Shown here in pieces: positions 27,704 through 35,941 of a stretch of DNA of 64,000 bases. How positions within the stretch are numbered: position 1 is the stretch's first letter; every line of letters begins with the position of its first letter. The DNA lies in NCBI RefSeq assembly GCF_018122655.1, contig NZ_JAGRQC010000003.1, positions 248,001-312,000 of the forward strand, in the 5' to 3' direction. The position numbers and the translations under genes were made by a program. The notes under the pieces are model-generated. The model saw only the letters and a program-made list of their open reading frames with translations. It searched no databases and had not been told where the DNA came from. Source of the DNA: Stakelama marina (GTDB lineage Bacteria; Pseudomonadota; Alphaproteobacteria; Sphingomonadales; Sphingomonadaceae).

Positions 27704-28605
27704 TCCGGCTCTCTCCCGCTCTCCTGCCGGGCCTTCCATCGGGCCCGGATCGTATCGGACGTGTCGCGGCTGCCGTCATGGCTCCATCCCGGTTCACGCC
27801 ACATATAATTCCATTTCGCGCGCCACCCCGGCGCACGCCACACATCGCGCGCGATGCCGATCCATTCGTGCGTTGCCGCCCAGAGGATGTTGAAACTGCC
27901 CAGATCCTTGACGATGCCGTAACGCGGCGCTTCGTCCTCGCGTTCGGGCTCGAAGGTGCCGAACAGCTTGTCCCAGACGATGAAGACGCCGGCATAGTTG
28001 CGGTCGAGATAGCGCGCGTTGGTCGCATGGTGGACGCGGTGATGCGACGGCGTGTTCATGACCGCCTCGAACCAGCGCGGCATCCGCCCGATCGCCTCGG
28101 TATGGATCCAGAACTGATAGACGAGGTTCACGCCCGCCACGAAGAACACCATCGCCGGCGGAAAGCCGATCAGGAACAGCGGCAGCCGGAACAGGAAGGT
28201 CAGGCTGAAAAAGCCCGTCCAGGTCTGCCGCAGCGCGGTCGACAGATTATAATGCTGGCTCGAATGGTGGACGACATGGCTCGCCCAGAACCAGCGCACG
28301 CGGTGCGCCGAGCGGTGGAAGACATAATAAGCGAGGTCGTCGAGCACGAAAGCGACCACGAACCAGTACCAGTTCCAGCCGATATCGAAGAGGCGGAACT
28401 GCCATACCCAGAACGCGATCGCGAAGACGAAGCCGCCGGCCAGCACCCCGGCCACCGTGCTGCCCAGCCCCAGGCTCATCGACGTCAGCGTATCGCGCGG
28501 GCAGTAGCGGCGCCGATCCTTGCTCCATGCAACCACCATTTCGGCTGCGACAAGCAGCACGAAGGCGGGGATGGCATAGGTTACCGGGTCAGGTAGATTC
28601 GGCAT
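27637..28605 (-). CDS. Sterol desaturase / fatty acid hydroxylase family protein
   Basis: A 322-residue integral membrane di-iron enzyme of the fatty acid hydroxylase superfamily. Several hydrophobic helices carry the His clusters HRSAHR (near residue 97), HVVHHSS (near 110) and HHRVHH (near 193), which bind the two irons. Substrates in this family include sterols, ceramides and fatty acids; none can be assigned here. The gene starts 17 bases inside the preceding gene and runs 67 bases into the GMC oxidoreductase gene, so the three are tightly packed. The hydrophilic C-terminal 60 residues are poorly conserved. Confidence 0.9.
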   Translation of the reverse strand: MPNLPDPVTYAIPAFVLLVAAEMVVAWSKDRRRYCPRDTLTSMSLGLGSTVAGVLAGGFVFAIAFWVWQFRLFDIGWNWYWFVVAFVLDDLAYYVFHRSAHRVRWFWASHVVHHSSQHYNLSTALRQTWTGFFSLTFLFRLPLFLIGFPPAMVFFVAGVNLVYQFWIHTEAIGRMPRWFEAVMNTPSHHRVHHATNARYLDRNYAGVFIVWDKLFGTFEPEREDEAPRYGIVKDLGSFNILWAATHEWIGIARDVWRAPGWRAKWNYMWREPGWSHDGSRDTSDTIRARWKARQESGREPEWKKPTSSSSEPDRGAAPRRVA

Positions 28606-28996
28606 CGGATGTCGTTCCTAACATCCGTGTAAGTTCGCGCGCTTCGTCTTCGGTTTCAAGCTGTATGATGCACGGCCCGAACATCTGCTCGGCAAATCCG
28701 ATCGACACCTGCGTGTGTTCCTGGTGGATTTCGGGGGTTTCGCCCAATCGACGGGCGACGAAATGCGCGCCGTGACGCCGGATAAAGGCCCACCCCTCCG
28801 GCCCGCCGACCAGCGCTGCATCGCCGTTCGCCGACACCACGACGCGCTCGACCGCGAAGTCGGGCAGCAATTCTTCCGCCAGCCGCCGTGCCTCGGCCTC
28901 GTCGTCGATGGCGGCATGGCCCAGTTTGAGCAGCCGGGCGAACCCGGCGAGCAGCCCGATCGCGATGACCGAGCCGACGATCGCGAACCAGTTCAC
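28589..28996 (-). CDS. Hypothetical membrane-anchored protein
   Basis: A 135-residue protein of unknown function. It has one N-terminal transmembrane helix (residues 4-21, FAIVGSVIAIGLLAGFAR), then an acidic soluble domain with AEELLPDFAVERVVVSANGDAA, GPEGWAFIRRHGAHFVAR and QVSIGFAEQMFGPCIIQLE. The alternation of short strands and helices suggests a compact alpha/beta domain in the cytosol or periplasm. It starts at a GTG overlapping the DUF442 stop (GTGA), and its stop lies inside the desaturase gene. I recognise no family. Confidence 0.72.
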   Translation of the reverse strand: MNWFAIVGSVIAIGLLAGFARLLKLGHAAIDDEAEARRLAEELLPDFAVERVVVSANGDAALVGGPEGWAFIRRHGAHFVARRLGETPEIHQEHTQVSIGFAEQMFGPCIIQLETEDEARELTRMLGTTSDAEST

Positions 28997-29418
28997 CGCG
29001 CCCCGGCCAGCGCGTCGAGCATCGGGCGGATGCCGCTCAGATCATATCCCGCCTCGGCCGCCTTCGTTACGATCGTCTCGGGATCGCCACCCGCCTTGGC
29101 CTCTGCCAGCGCCCAGAGATTGGTCGAGCGCGTTCCCGACCGGCAAAAGGCGAAAATCGGGCCTTGCGCGTTGTCGAGCGCTTCGCGCATCGCATCGATC
29201 TGGGCATGGCTGAAGCCTGCGCTAGTCACCGGAATCTCGGTGTAGGACAGTCCCATCGTTTCGGCGACGGTGCGGATCGCGTCGCCTGCGGGCTGCCCCG
29301 TTTCCTCGCCATCGGGACGGTTGTTGACGATGCCGGAAAAGCCCGCCCGCGCGATCTCGGTGACCTGATCGGGGGTGATTTGCGGGGAAACGGTGATCGA
29401 ATCGTCGATTTTACGCAC
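28993..29418 (-). CDS. DUF442/TIGR01244 family phosphatase-like protein
   Basis: A 141-residue protein of the TIGR01244/DUF442 family, which has a tyrosine-phosphatase-like fold. RKIDDSITVSPQITPDQVTEIARAGFSG opens the domain, and FCRSGTRSTNLWA (near residue 92) is the Cx5R active-site loop with both Cys and Arg present. Relatives are domains of the Blh/CstB sulfide and persulfide proteins. The physiological substrate is not known. The GTG start overlaps the recQ stop by one base, so expression is linked to recQ. Confidence 0.88.
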   Translation of the reverse strand: MRKIDDSITVSPQITPDQVTEIARAGFSGIVNNRPDGEETGQPAGDAIRTVAETMGLSYTEIPVTSAGFSHAQIDAMREALDNAQGPIFAFCRSGTRSTNLWALAEAKAGGDPETIVTKAAEAGYDLSGIRPMLDALAGAR

Positions 29419-31184
29419 TATGCCGCCTCTCGGATGATGTTGAGGAACGCCTGACCATAGGCCTCGAGCTTCTTTGCGCCAACGCCCGAAATCTCGCCCA
29501 TCGCCGACAGGCTGTCGGGGCGGCTCAGCGCCATGTCGCGCAAGACCGAATCGTGGAAGATCACATAGGGCGGCAGCCCCGTTTCCTGCGCGATTTCGCG
29601 CCGCAGATCGCGCAGCGCCTCGAACAGCGGGTTTCCGACCGGATTGGGCGAGCTGCCAGTACCGCCGCGCCGCCGCCGTTCGCGCTTGGGCGGCAGGACC
29701 AGTTCGACCTTGGTCTCGCCTTTCAGGATCGGGCGCGCGCCGGGGCCGAATTCCAGCCCGCCATGCGGATTGGTGCGCAGCGCGTCGCGCAGCAGCAGCG
29801 CCCGGCTGACGGGTTTCAGAAGCGCCGCCTCGTCGCCCTCGACGATGCCCCAGACCGACAGTTTCTCATGCCCGTTGGTGATGCTTCGCTCGGACGATTT
29901 GCCGATGAGCACGCTTTCGACATAGCCGGTGCCGAACATCTGTCCCGTGCGGAACACGGCGGAGAGATATTTCTGCGCCGTCACGCTCGCATCGACCGCC
30001 TTGGGCGGGTTGAGGCAATTGTCGCAATTGCCGCAGTGCTCGGGCGGGTCCTCGCCGAAATGCCGCAGCAGGATCGCACGGCGACACCCCGCGGTTTCGA
30101 CCAGCGCGCCGAGCGCCGTCAGTCTTGCCCGCTCGCCCGTCTGCCGCGCCGGCTCGACCTCGCCGATACGCTGACGCGCGCGCGCGAAATCGTCCGCGCC
30201 CCAGAACAGATGCGCGACCGCCGGATCGCCGTCGCGCCCCGCGCGGCCGGTTTCCTGGTAGAATCCCTCGATCGACTTGGGGATGCCGGCATGCGCGACA
30301 AAGCGGACATCGGGCTTGTCGATGCCCATGCCGAACGCCACCGTGGCGCAGATCACCATGTCTTCGGACGCAACGAATTCGGCCTGGTTGCGCGCGCGTA
30401 TCGCGGGGTCGAGCCCGGCATGATAGGCGCGCGTCGGCCGCCCGGTCCGTGCCAGCGCCTCGGCGAGCTTCTCGGTTTGCGCACGCGTCTGCGCATAGAC
30501 GATGCCCGGCCCGGGATTTTCCGCGATCAGGTCGGATAGCTGCTTCGTCGTGTTGTTGCGCGGCGTGATCGCGTAGCAGATATTGGGCCGGTCGAACCCG
30601 GCGACGATCAGGCCCTCATGCGGGATGCCGAGCTGTTCGAGGATGTCGGCGCGGGTATGCGCGTCGGCCGTCGCCGTCAGCGCGAGGCGGGGAACGTCGG
30701 GAAACGCGTCGAGCAGCGGGCGAAGCAGGCGGTAATCGGGCCTGAAGTCATGGCCCCATTCGGAAACGCAATGCGCTTCGTCGATCGCGAAAAGTGCCAG
30801 TTTGGCGCTTCCCAGCAGGTCGCGAAAATGCCCCGACGATGCGCGTTCGGGCGCGACATAGAGCAGGTCGAGCTCGCCCGCGCGGAACCGGGCGATGGTC
30901 TCGGCACGATTGTCGTCGACGCTGGTCAGCGTGGCGGCGCGGATGCCGACCGCCTCGGCCGCGCGAAGCTGGTCGTGCATCAGCGCGATCAGCGGAGAGA
31001 TGACGACGCACGTCCCCTCCATCGCCACGGCAGGAAGCTGGTAGCACAGCGACTTGCCCGCGCCGGTCGGCATCACCGCCAGCGTGCGCTCGCCCGCGAG
31101 CACGCGCTCGACCACCGATTGCTGGACGCCGCGAAAGCCCGAAAAGCCGAAAGTCGTGCGAAGAATGTCTCGGGGGTCGGTCAC
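29418..31184 (-). CDS. recQ: ATP-dependent DNA helicase RecQ
   Basis: RecQ unwinds DNA 3'-5' in recombination and fork repair. The 588-residue product has all domains: helicase core with PTGAGKSLCYQLPA (Walker A) near residue 45 and DEAHCVSEWGHDFRPDY (motif II), an ATTVAFGMGID-type motif V region and QETGRAGRDGDP (motif VI). The zinc-binding RQC domain includes CRRAILLRHFGE and HCGNCDNC, and an HRDC domain follows at the C-terminus (FEALRDLRREIAQETGLPPY). GTG at 31184, behind AGAAGG, is the start; the long upstream extension of the frame is antisense noise. It heads a chain of five overlapping genes. Confidence 0.97.
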   Translation of the reverse strand: MTDPRDILRTTFGFSGFRGVQQSVVERVLAGERTLAVMPTGAGKSLCYQLPAVAMEGTCVVISPLIALMHDQLRAAEAVGIRAATLTSVDDNRAETIARFRAGELDLLYVAPERASSGHFRDLLGSAKLALFAIDEAHCVSEWGHDFRPDYRLLRPLLDAFPDVPRLALTATADAHTRADILEQLGIPHEGLIVAGFDRPNICYAITPRNNTTKQLSDLIAENPGPGIVYAQTRAQTEKLAEALARTGRPTRAYHAGLDPAIRARNQAEFVASEDMVICATVAFGMGIDKPDVRFVAHAGIPKSIEGFYQETGRAGRDGDPAVAHLFWGADDFARARQRIGEVEPARQTGERARLTALGALVETAGCRRAILLRHFGEDPPEHCGNCDNCLNPPKAVDASVTAQKYLSAVFRTGQMFGTGYVESVLIGKSSERSITNGHEKLSVWGIVEGDEAALLKPVSRALLLRDALRTNPHGGLEFGPGARPILKGETKVELVLPPKRERRRRGGTGSSPNPVGNPLFEALRDLRREIAQETGLPPYVIFHDSVLRDMALSRPDSLSAMGEISGVGAKKLEAYGQAFLNIIREAA

Positions 31185-31242
31185 GACAGGCCTTCTGGCG
31201 AAGCCGCCCGGCCGGGGCAAGGGCGACCTCCCCGACATGCAA

Positions 31243-31277
31243 CCGGCGCGCAGGGCAGCGATTGCCCTACGCGCCGG
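31243..31277 (-). terminator. Hairpin after the M3 peptidase gene
   Basis: Two 15-base arms (CCGGCGCG...AGGGCA and its reverse complement with one mismatch) enclose a five-base loop. It begins 21 bases beyond the M3 peptidase stop and ends 58 bases before the recQ start. There is no U-tract, so termination is inferred from position and stem strength. Confidence 0.6.
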
Positions 31278-31297
31278 ACATGCGGTGCTTCGGCGGT

Positions 31298-33514
31298 TTA
31301 GCCGATCGTGCCGTCGTCGGTCTTGGCCGGCGGCGTCGCTGCCGGATCGGTGACCGGCGTCACGTCGTCGCCATCGCTCGCGGGAGCCATGCCGCGCGCC
31401 TTCAGCATCGGGCCGATATCGGGGTCCTTGCCGTAAAAGGCGCGGAACATCGGGCCGTAATCCATCGTGTGGCCCTTCGACAGGATCATGTCGCGGAAGC
31501 GCTGGCCGTTTTCGCGGGTCAGGCCGCCATGATCCTCGAACCACTCATAGGCGTCGTCGTCGAGCATCTCGGTCCACAGATAGGCGTAATATCCGCTGGC
31601 ATAGCCATTGGCCCAGATGTGGAGGAAATAGCTCGAGCGATAGCGCGGCGGGACATGCTTGATGTCGAGCCCCATCTTGGCGAGCGTCTTCGCCTCGAAG
31701 ATGTCGACATCCTGCTTGGGCGCATCGGCGGGCAGCGAATGCCATGCCATGTCGAGCTTGGCGGCGGCGAGCAGCTCGCCCAGCGCATAGCCCTGGTTGA
31801 ACGTCGCCGCCTTCTTGATCTTGGCGACGAGCGCGTCGGGGATGACCTCGCCGGTCTTGTAGTTCACCGCATAGTGTTTGAGCACCTGCGGATCGAGCGC
31901 CCAGTGCTCGTTGAACTGAGACGGGAACTCGACGAAGTCGCGCGCGACATTGGTGCCCGACAGCGTCGGATAGGTCTGGTCGGCGAAGAGCCCGTGCAGC
32001 GCATGGCCGAATTCGTGGAACATCGTCGTCACGTCGTCGAAGCTGATCAGCGCGGGCTGTCCCGGCGCCGGCTTCTGGAAATTGGCGACGTTGTAGATCA
32101 CCGGCTTGGTGCCCATCAGCTTCGACTGTTCGACGAAGTTCGACATCCAGGCGCCGCCCGACTTGTTGTCGCGCTTCCAGTAATCGAAATACATCAGGCC
32201 GAGCTGGGAACCGTCGGCGTCATCCACCTCGAACACCCGGACATCGGGCTGATAGACGGGGATGTCCTTGCGCTCCTTGAAGGTCAGGCCATAAAGCTTG
32301 TTGGCGGCGTAGAAGACACCGTCCTCGAGCACCTTGTTGATCTCGAAATACGGCTTCACCTGCTCTTCATCGAGGTCGTACTTCGCCTTGCGAACCTTCT
32401 CGGCGTATTTTTCCCAGTCCCACGGCTCGAGCTTGAAGTCCTTGCCCGATGCCGCGATCATCTTCTGGATCTCGGCTGCCTCGCGCTTCTGCTCGGCGGC
32501 GGTCGGCGGAACCAGCTTCGCCATGAAGCTGTCGACCGCCTCGGGCGTCTTCGCCATCTGATTGTCGAGGACATAGGCCGAATAGTTCGGGAAGCCGAGC
32601 AGCTTGGCCTTTTCCGCGCGCAGCTTCGCGACCGTCGAGACGTCCGCGCGCGTATCGTCGTCATTGCCGCGTTCGGCGCGCAGCCAGCTGTTTTCGAACA
32701 GCGCCTTTCGCGTGTCGCGATTGTCGAGCTGCTGCAACATCGGCTGCTGCGTCGTGTTCTGGAGCGTCAGCACCCATTTGCCGTCGAGTCCGCGATCCTT
32801 TGCGGCCTGCGCGGCGGCAGCGATCTGTTCGTCGCTCAACCCGGCAAGCTGGTCCTTGCTGTCGACGACCAGCGCGCCGTCCTTGGCGGCGGCGATCAGC
32901 TTCTGCTGGAAATCGGTCTCGAGCGTGGAAAGCCGCTTGTTGAGCGTCTTCAGCGTCGCCTTGTCGGCGGGCGAAAGCTGCGCGCCGGCATGGACGAACT
33001 GCTGGTGATAGACTTTCAGCAGCTGCGCCTGTTCGGGGTTCAGGCCCAGCGTGTCGCGCTTCTGCCACAGCGCATCGACACGCTTCCACAGCTTGTCGTT
33101 GAGGTAGATCGCATCGCTATGCGCGGCAAGCTTGGGCGCGATGTCGCTCTGTACCTTGAACAGCGTGTCGTTGCTGTTCGCCGACACGATGTTGAAAAAG
33201 GTGTTGGTCGCGCGGTTGAGCAGCTGGCCCGATTTCTCCATCGCGACGATGGTGTTGTCGAAGGTCGGCGCCGCCGGGTTGTTGGCGATCTTCTGCACCT
33301 CGGCAAGGTGCTGGGCCATGCCTTTCTCGATGGCGGGCAGATAGTCGCTGTCCTTGATCTCGTCGAAGCGCGGCGCGTGGAACGGCAGCGTGCTCTGCGT
33401 CATCAGCGGGTTGGTGTGCGCCTGCGTCGCGGCCTGCGCGCTTGCGATGGTCGGGGTCATCGCGCTGGTCGCCAGCGCAAGCGCGGCTGTGGCGAAAATC
33501 GGCTTGAGGTGCAT
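31298..33514 (-). CDS. M3 family metallopeptidase (peptidyl-dipeptidase Dcp-like), exported
   Basis: A 738-residue zinc metallopeptidase of family M3 (thimet oligopeptidase/Dcp). The N-terminal KPIFATAALALATSAMTPTIASAQA is a signal peptide with an AxA cleavage site, so it acts in the periplasm on short peptides. The catalytic domain carries FHEFGHALHGLF (HExxH, near residue 497), with the third ligand Glu expected in the following EFPSQFNEHW. Size and layout match bacterial dipeptidyl carboxypeptidases. AAGGAGACACG gives a strong ribosome binding site. A hairpin follows the stop. Confidence 0.94.
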   Translation of the reverse strand: MHLKPIFATAALALATSAMTPTIASAQAATQAHTNPLMTQSTLPFHAPRFDEIKDSDYLPAIEKGMAQHLAEVQKIANNPAAPTFDNTIVAMEKSGQLLNRATNTFFNIVSANSNDTLFKVQSDIAPKLAAHSDAIYLNDKLWKRVDALWQKRDTLGLNPEQAQLLKVYHQQFVHAGAQLSPADKATLKTLNKRLSTLETDFQQKLIAAAKDGALVVDSKDQLAGLSDEQIAAAAQAAKDRGLDGKWVLTLQNTTQQPMLQQLDNRDTRKALFENSWLRAERGNDDDTRADVSTVAKLRAEKAKLLGFPNYSAYVLDNQMAKTPEAVDSFMAKLVPPTAAEQKREAAEIQKMIAASGKDFKLEPWDWEKYAEKVRKAKYDLDEEQVKPYFEINKVLEDGVFYAANKLYGLTFKERKDIPVYQPDVRVFEVDDADGSQLGLMYFDYWKRDNKSGGAWMSNFVEQSKLMGTKPVIYNVANFQKPAPGQPALISFDDVTTMFHEFGHALHGLFADQTYPTLSGTNVARDFVEFPSQFNEHWALDPQVLKHYAVNYKTGEVIPDALVAKIKKAATFNQGYALGELLAAAKLDMAWHSLPADAPKQDVDIFEAKTLAKMGLDIKHVPPRYRSSYFLHIWANGYASGYYAYLWTEMLDDDAYEWFEDHGGLTRENGQRFRDMILSKGHTMDYGPMFRAFYGKDPDIGPMLKARGMAPASDGDDVTPVTDPAATPPAKTDDGTIG

Positions 33515-33620
33515 CGTGTCTCCTTGGGGAAAGCGAACGCTTTGAATTTGGTTTCAGCTGATATCATACCGAAGCTGTCGCCGGGATGAAGGGTTAGATT
33601 GGAGCGACGGGCCGCGCGCC

Positions 33621-35468
33621 TCATTCCGCCGCCACCCCGAGGTCGCGTTCGGCCTGCTGGCGGTTCCACATCTCGGCGTACAACCCTTGGCGGCGCAGCA
33701 ATTCGGTGTGCGTGCCGCGCTCGGCGACGCGGCCTGCGTCGAGCACGACGATCTGGTCGGCATGGACCACCGTCGACAGCCGGTGCGCGATGACGATCGT
33801 CGTACGCCCGCGCTCGATCGCTTCCAGCGTCGTCTGGATTTCGGCCTCGGTGCGGCTGTCGAGCGCGCTCGTCGCCTCGTCGAGGATCAGGATCGGCGGG
33901 TCCTTGAGCAGCGTGCGCGCAATCGCGACGCGCTGTTTTTCGCCGCCCGAAAGTTTCAGTCCGCGCTCGCCGACCCGCGTTTCATATCGCTCGGGCAGCG
34001 TCGCGATGAAATCGGCGATCGCGGCACCCCGCGCGGCGCGGTGGATGTCGTCCGTCCCCGCGCCCTCGCGACCATAGGCGATGTTGTAGCCTATGGTTTC
34101 GTTGAACAGCACCGTGTCCTGCGGAACGATGCCGATCGCGGCGCGCAGCGATTGCTGCGTGACCTGCGCGATATCCTGGCCGTCGATGGTGATGCGTCCG
34201 CCGGTGACGTCGTAAAAGCGGAACAGGAGCCGCGCGAGCGTCGATTTGCCCGCGCCCGATGGCCCGACCACTGCAAGCGTCGATCCGGGTGCGACGTCGA
34301 GGTCGATGCCTTTCAGTATCTCGCGGTCGTCGCCATAGCCGAAGCGAACGCCTTCGAAGCGGACATGGCCCTTGGCCACGTCGAGCGGCGCGGCGTCCCC
34401 GGCGTCGGTCACATCGGCCGGCGTATCGACCAGGTCGAACATCGCGCCCATGTCGATCACTCCCTGGCGCACGGTGCGATAGACCATGCCGAGCAGGTCG
34501 AGCGGGCGGAACAGCTGCGACAGCAGCGTCGATACCAGCACCACGTCGCCAGGGCTGAACCGTCCGCTCGCCCAGCCATAGACGACGATCGCCATGCCGC
34601 CGCCCATCATCGTGTTGGTGATCAGCGACTGCGCGATGTTGAGGAAAGCGAGGCTGTTCTCGCTCTTCACCGCGGCATCGGCATAGGCCGACATCGCGCG
34701 GTTGTACCGGCGCGCCTCGCGCTCCTCGGCGTTGAAATATTTGACCGTTTCGAAATTGAGCAGCGAATCGACGGCGTGCGCGACGGCGCCGGTGTCGAGT
34801 TCGTTCATCTGCTCGCGCAGCTTGGTCCGCCAGTCGGTGATCGCGCGCGTCGCGGCGATATAGACCACGACCATCACCAGCGTCGCCGCGACCAGCCACA
34901 GCCCGAACCGCGTCCAGAAGATACCGATGACGAGCGCGAGTTCGAGGATCGTCGGTGCGATGTTGAACAGCAGGAAATACAGCATCGTATCGATGCTCTT
35001 GGTGCCGCGCTCGATGACGCGGGTGACCGCGCCCGTGCGCCGCTCGAGGTGAAAGCGCAGGCTCAGCGCGTGCAGATGGCGAAAGACGTTGGCTGCCAGG
35101 TTGCGCGTCGCTTCCTGTCCGACACGTTCGAACACCACGTTGCGCAAATTGTTGAACAGCACCGTGCCGAAGCGTGCGGCGGCATAGCCGATCACCAGCA
35201 GCACGACGAGCGTCACCGCGTCGCGAGGACCCGACGCCATCCGGTCGACCGCGCCCTGCAACGCGAACGGCGCGCCGTATACCTGCACCAGCTTCGACGC
35301 GATCACGAACAGCATCGCGCCGACGATGCGGATTTTCAGCGCGCGCGAATCGGCCGGCCACAGATAGGGCAGAAATCGCCGGATGGTCGCGAAAAGCGGG
35401 CGCTCTACGTCGCCGGGAGAAGATGTGTCGGGGGGCATTGGCGGTACCGCATTTGGGTCGTGCGCCAC
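33621..35468 (-). CDS. ABC transporter, Atm1/ABCB7-type permease-ATPase
   Basis: A 615-residue half-transporter: six transmembrane helices (residues about 45-330), then an ATPase domain with GPSGAGKSTLARLLFRFYD (Walker A), LSGGEKQRVAIARTLL (signature) and ILILDEATSALDS (Walker B). The permease part resembles Atm1/HMT1 exporters, with NLAANVFRHLHALSLRFHLERRTGAVTRVIERG-like coupling sequence. Those export glutathione conjugates, probably of metals or sulfur species, from the cytosol; substrate here is inferred. GTG at 35468 is listed; ATG at 35438 is an alternative, and neither has a clear ribosome binding site. Confidence 0.92.
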   Translation of the reverse strand: MAHDPNAVPPMPPDTSSPGDVERPLFATIRRFLPYLWPADSRALKIRIVGAMLFVIASKLVQVYGAPFALQGAVDRMASGPRDAVTLVVLLVIGYAAARFGTVLFNNLRNVVFERVGQEATRNLAANVFRHLHALSLRFHLERRTGAVTRVIERGTKSIDTMLYFLLFNIAPTILELALVIGIFWTRFGLWLVAATLVMVVVYIAATRAITDWRTKLREQMNELDTGAVAHAVDSLLNFETVKYFNAEEREARRYNRAMSAYADAAVKSENSLAFLNIAQSLITNTMMGGGMAIVVYGWASGRFSPGDVVLVSTLLSQLFRPLDLLGMVYRTVRQGVIDMGAMFDLVDTPADVTDAGDAAPLDVAKGHVRFEGVRFGYGDDREILKGIDLDVAPGSTLAVVGPSGAGKSTLARLLFRFYDVTGGRITIDGQDIAQVTQQSLRAAIGIVPQDTVLFNETIGYNIAYGREGAGTDDIHRAARGAAIADFIATLPERYETRVGERGLKLSGGEKQRVAIARTLLKDPPILILDEATSALDSRTEAEIQTTLEAIERGRTTIVIAHRLSTVVHADQIVVLDAGRVAERGTHTELLRRQGLYAEMWNRQQAERDLGVAAE

Positions 35469-35536
35469 CGCGATGCAACGATTTCGTCGGAACCTGTCCG
35501 GCGGTTCGTCGATTTACGCCTTGACTGGAGGATGAA

Positions 35537-35773
35537 ATGGAACCGCTGACATTCGTCATCGCGATCATGGGGTGCGCCGATTCGGGCGCGATGTGCCAGC
35601 AGGCGCGCGTCGAAGAGGCGCATTATTCGACCGCTGCCGCATGCCAGGCGGCGATTCCCGGCGCGTTACGCCGCAATACCGACCTGTTTTATCCGGTGAT
35701 CGAGGCAAGTTGCCAGCGCAAGGTCGTCCATATGGTCGACAATCGAAACGCCGGCGCGCCCGACGAAGGCTGA
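35537..35773 (+). CDS. Small conserved hypothetical protein
   Basis: A 78-residue protein beginning MEPLTFVIAIMGCADSGAMC. The four Cys (residues about 12, 19, 36 and 59, in MGCADSGAMC, AACQAA and EASCQR) are spaced as if to form disulfides, and the hydrophobic start may be a short signal sequence. GGAGG eight bases before the ATG is a strong ribosome binding site, and a textbook terminator follows, so this is a monocistronic, expressed gene. Function unknown. Confidence 0.75.
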   Translation: MEPLTFVIAIMGCADSGAMCQQARVEEAHYSTAAACQAAIPGALRRNTDLFYPVIEASCQRKVVHMVDNRNAGAPDEG

Positions 35774-35806
35774 CCGCCGGTCCACCAACGTACCATCGGT
35801 ACAAGA

Positions 35807-35830
35807 CCCCGCCCTTCCGGCGGGGTTTTT
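35807..35830 (+). terminator. Rho-independent terminator
   Basis: CCCCGCC at 35807 and GGCGGGG at 35819 form a perfect seven-pair stem with a CTTCC loop, followed by five T residues. It terminates the small hypothetical gene and insulates the histidine kinase gene, which argues against the kinase starting at the ATG at 35834, only four bases later. Confidence 0.9.
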
Positions 35831-35941
35831 CATATGGGCGCAATATTGGTTGCCGCCCCGCGTCGCGATCTGCTGCGGGCCGTTACGCAGACAGATCGAT
35901 TGATGCGTATCAATTGCACCTTGATGCTATCGGTGCGAAAG

